NCBI RefSeq assembly: GCF_934660935.1
Contig: NZ_CAKUIH010000019.1
Location: 1 to 13,530 of the forward strand
Source: an uncultured Parolsenella sp.
Lineage (GTDB): Bacteria > Actinomycetota > Coriobacteriia > Coriobacteriales > Atopobiaceae
DNA: 13,530 bases
Direction of reading: 5' to 3'
Part shown: positions 13,465 to 13,530 of the stretch, piece after piece
How positions within the stretch are numbered: position 1 is the first letter of the stretch
Layout: every line of letters starts with the position of its first letter
Notes under the pieces: generated by a model
What the model was told of the DNA's origin: nothing
Databases searched by the model: none
What the model saw: only the letters and a program-made list of their open reading frames with translations
Position numbers and translations under genes: made by a program

Positions 13465-13530
13465 GTTCAAGATCAAGATCGACGGCACTGAGTATCTCGT
13501 GGAGATGGAGGAGCTAACGGAGCCCGGCGC
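13454..13530 (+). CDS. Biotin carrier (biotinyl-domain) subunit of the decarboxylase, N-terminal fragment
   Basis: Only the first 25 codons are inside the window: MLRKFKIKIDG then TEYLVEMEELTEPG. This start is typical of biotin/lipoyl attachment subunits of oxaloacetate, methylmalonyl-CoA or glutaconyl-CoA decarboxylases; the MKM biotin site would lie past the right edge and is not seen. The ATG at 13454 has GGAGGAG four bases upstream and lies inside the end of the preceding frame (11-base overlap), so the two are translationally coupled. The remaining subunits are expected downstream. Confidence 0.75.
   Translation, partial: MLRKFKIKIDGTEYLVEMEELTEPG

Noticed and set aside
1..13530. CRISPR arrays, tRNA/rRNA genes, insertion sequences or an integrase with attachment repeats
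   Set aside because: No regular spacer array, no cloverleaf or rRNA segments, no transposase or integrase motifs, and no matching direct repeats found flanking the restriction-modification unit.

Overview
The window is GC-rich, with dense gene packing, C/G-ended codons and AGGAGG-type ribosome sites, which suggests a high-GC actinobacterium. The gene content (a fused anaerobic glycerol-3-phosphate dehydrogenase-type flavoprotein with a DUF1667 partner, and the start of a biotin-dependent sodium-pump decarboxylase operon) fits an anaerobic, fermentative Coriobacteriia member (Olsenella/Collinsella/Atopobium-like). That placement is inferred from content; there is no marker gene here to prove it.

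Layout. Minus strand, 1-2391: panC (cut by the left edge) and panB overlap and form a pantothenate operon with a promoter at about 1540. Upstream is a MutT-type Nudix hydrolase with its own promoter. Next comes a strong rho-independent terminator (2166-2205) that closes the following minus-strand unit. Minus strand, 2233-5300: a Sau3AI-type restriction-modification unit, clearly lower in GC than its surroundings. It is transcribed in the order endonuclease (MutH-like, predicted GATC), 187-bp gap rich in inverted repeats, C5-cytosine methyltransferase, then a 52-residue orphan small protein, then the terminator. A good sigma-70-type promoter precedes the endonuclease, and paired TGAG-N3-CTCA sites lie between it and the divergent next gene.

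Plus strand, 5461-6441: a Gfo/Idh/MocA oxidoreductase. It converges, across a large hairpin and three 28-bp tandem repeats, on a minus-strand DEDDh 3'-5' exonuclease (6568-7536). A 566-bp stretch without a supported gene follows. Plus strand, 8103-11394: a 971-residue flavoprotein that joins a GlpA-like glycerol-3-phosphate dehydrogenase, a BFD-type [2Fe-2S] domain and a second NAD/FAD-type oxidoreductase in one chain, followed one base later by DUF1667. These would together oxidise a substrate such as glycerol 3-phosphate and pass electrons through flavins and Fe-S centres. Plus strand, 11494-12897: CCA-adding tRNA nucleotidyltransferase. Plus strand, 13087-13530: a small two-repeat accessory subunit overlapping the start of a biotin carrier subunit, the head of a decarboxylase operon that continues past the right edge.

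Most of this is housekeeping or known families. The items most worth a second look are the restriction-modification island with its unannotated 52-residue protein and dense inverted repeats, and the fused flavoprotein.
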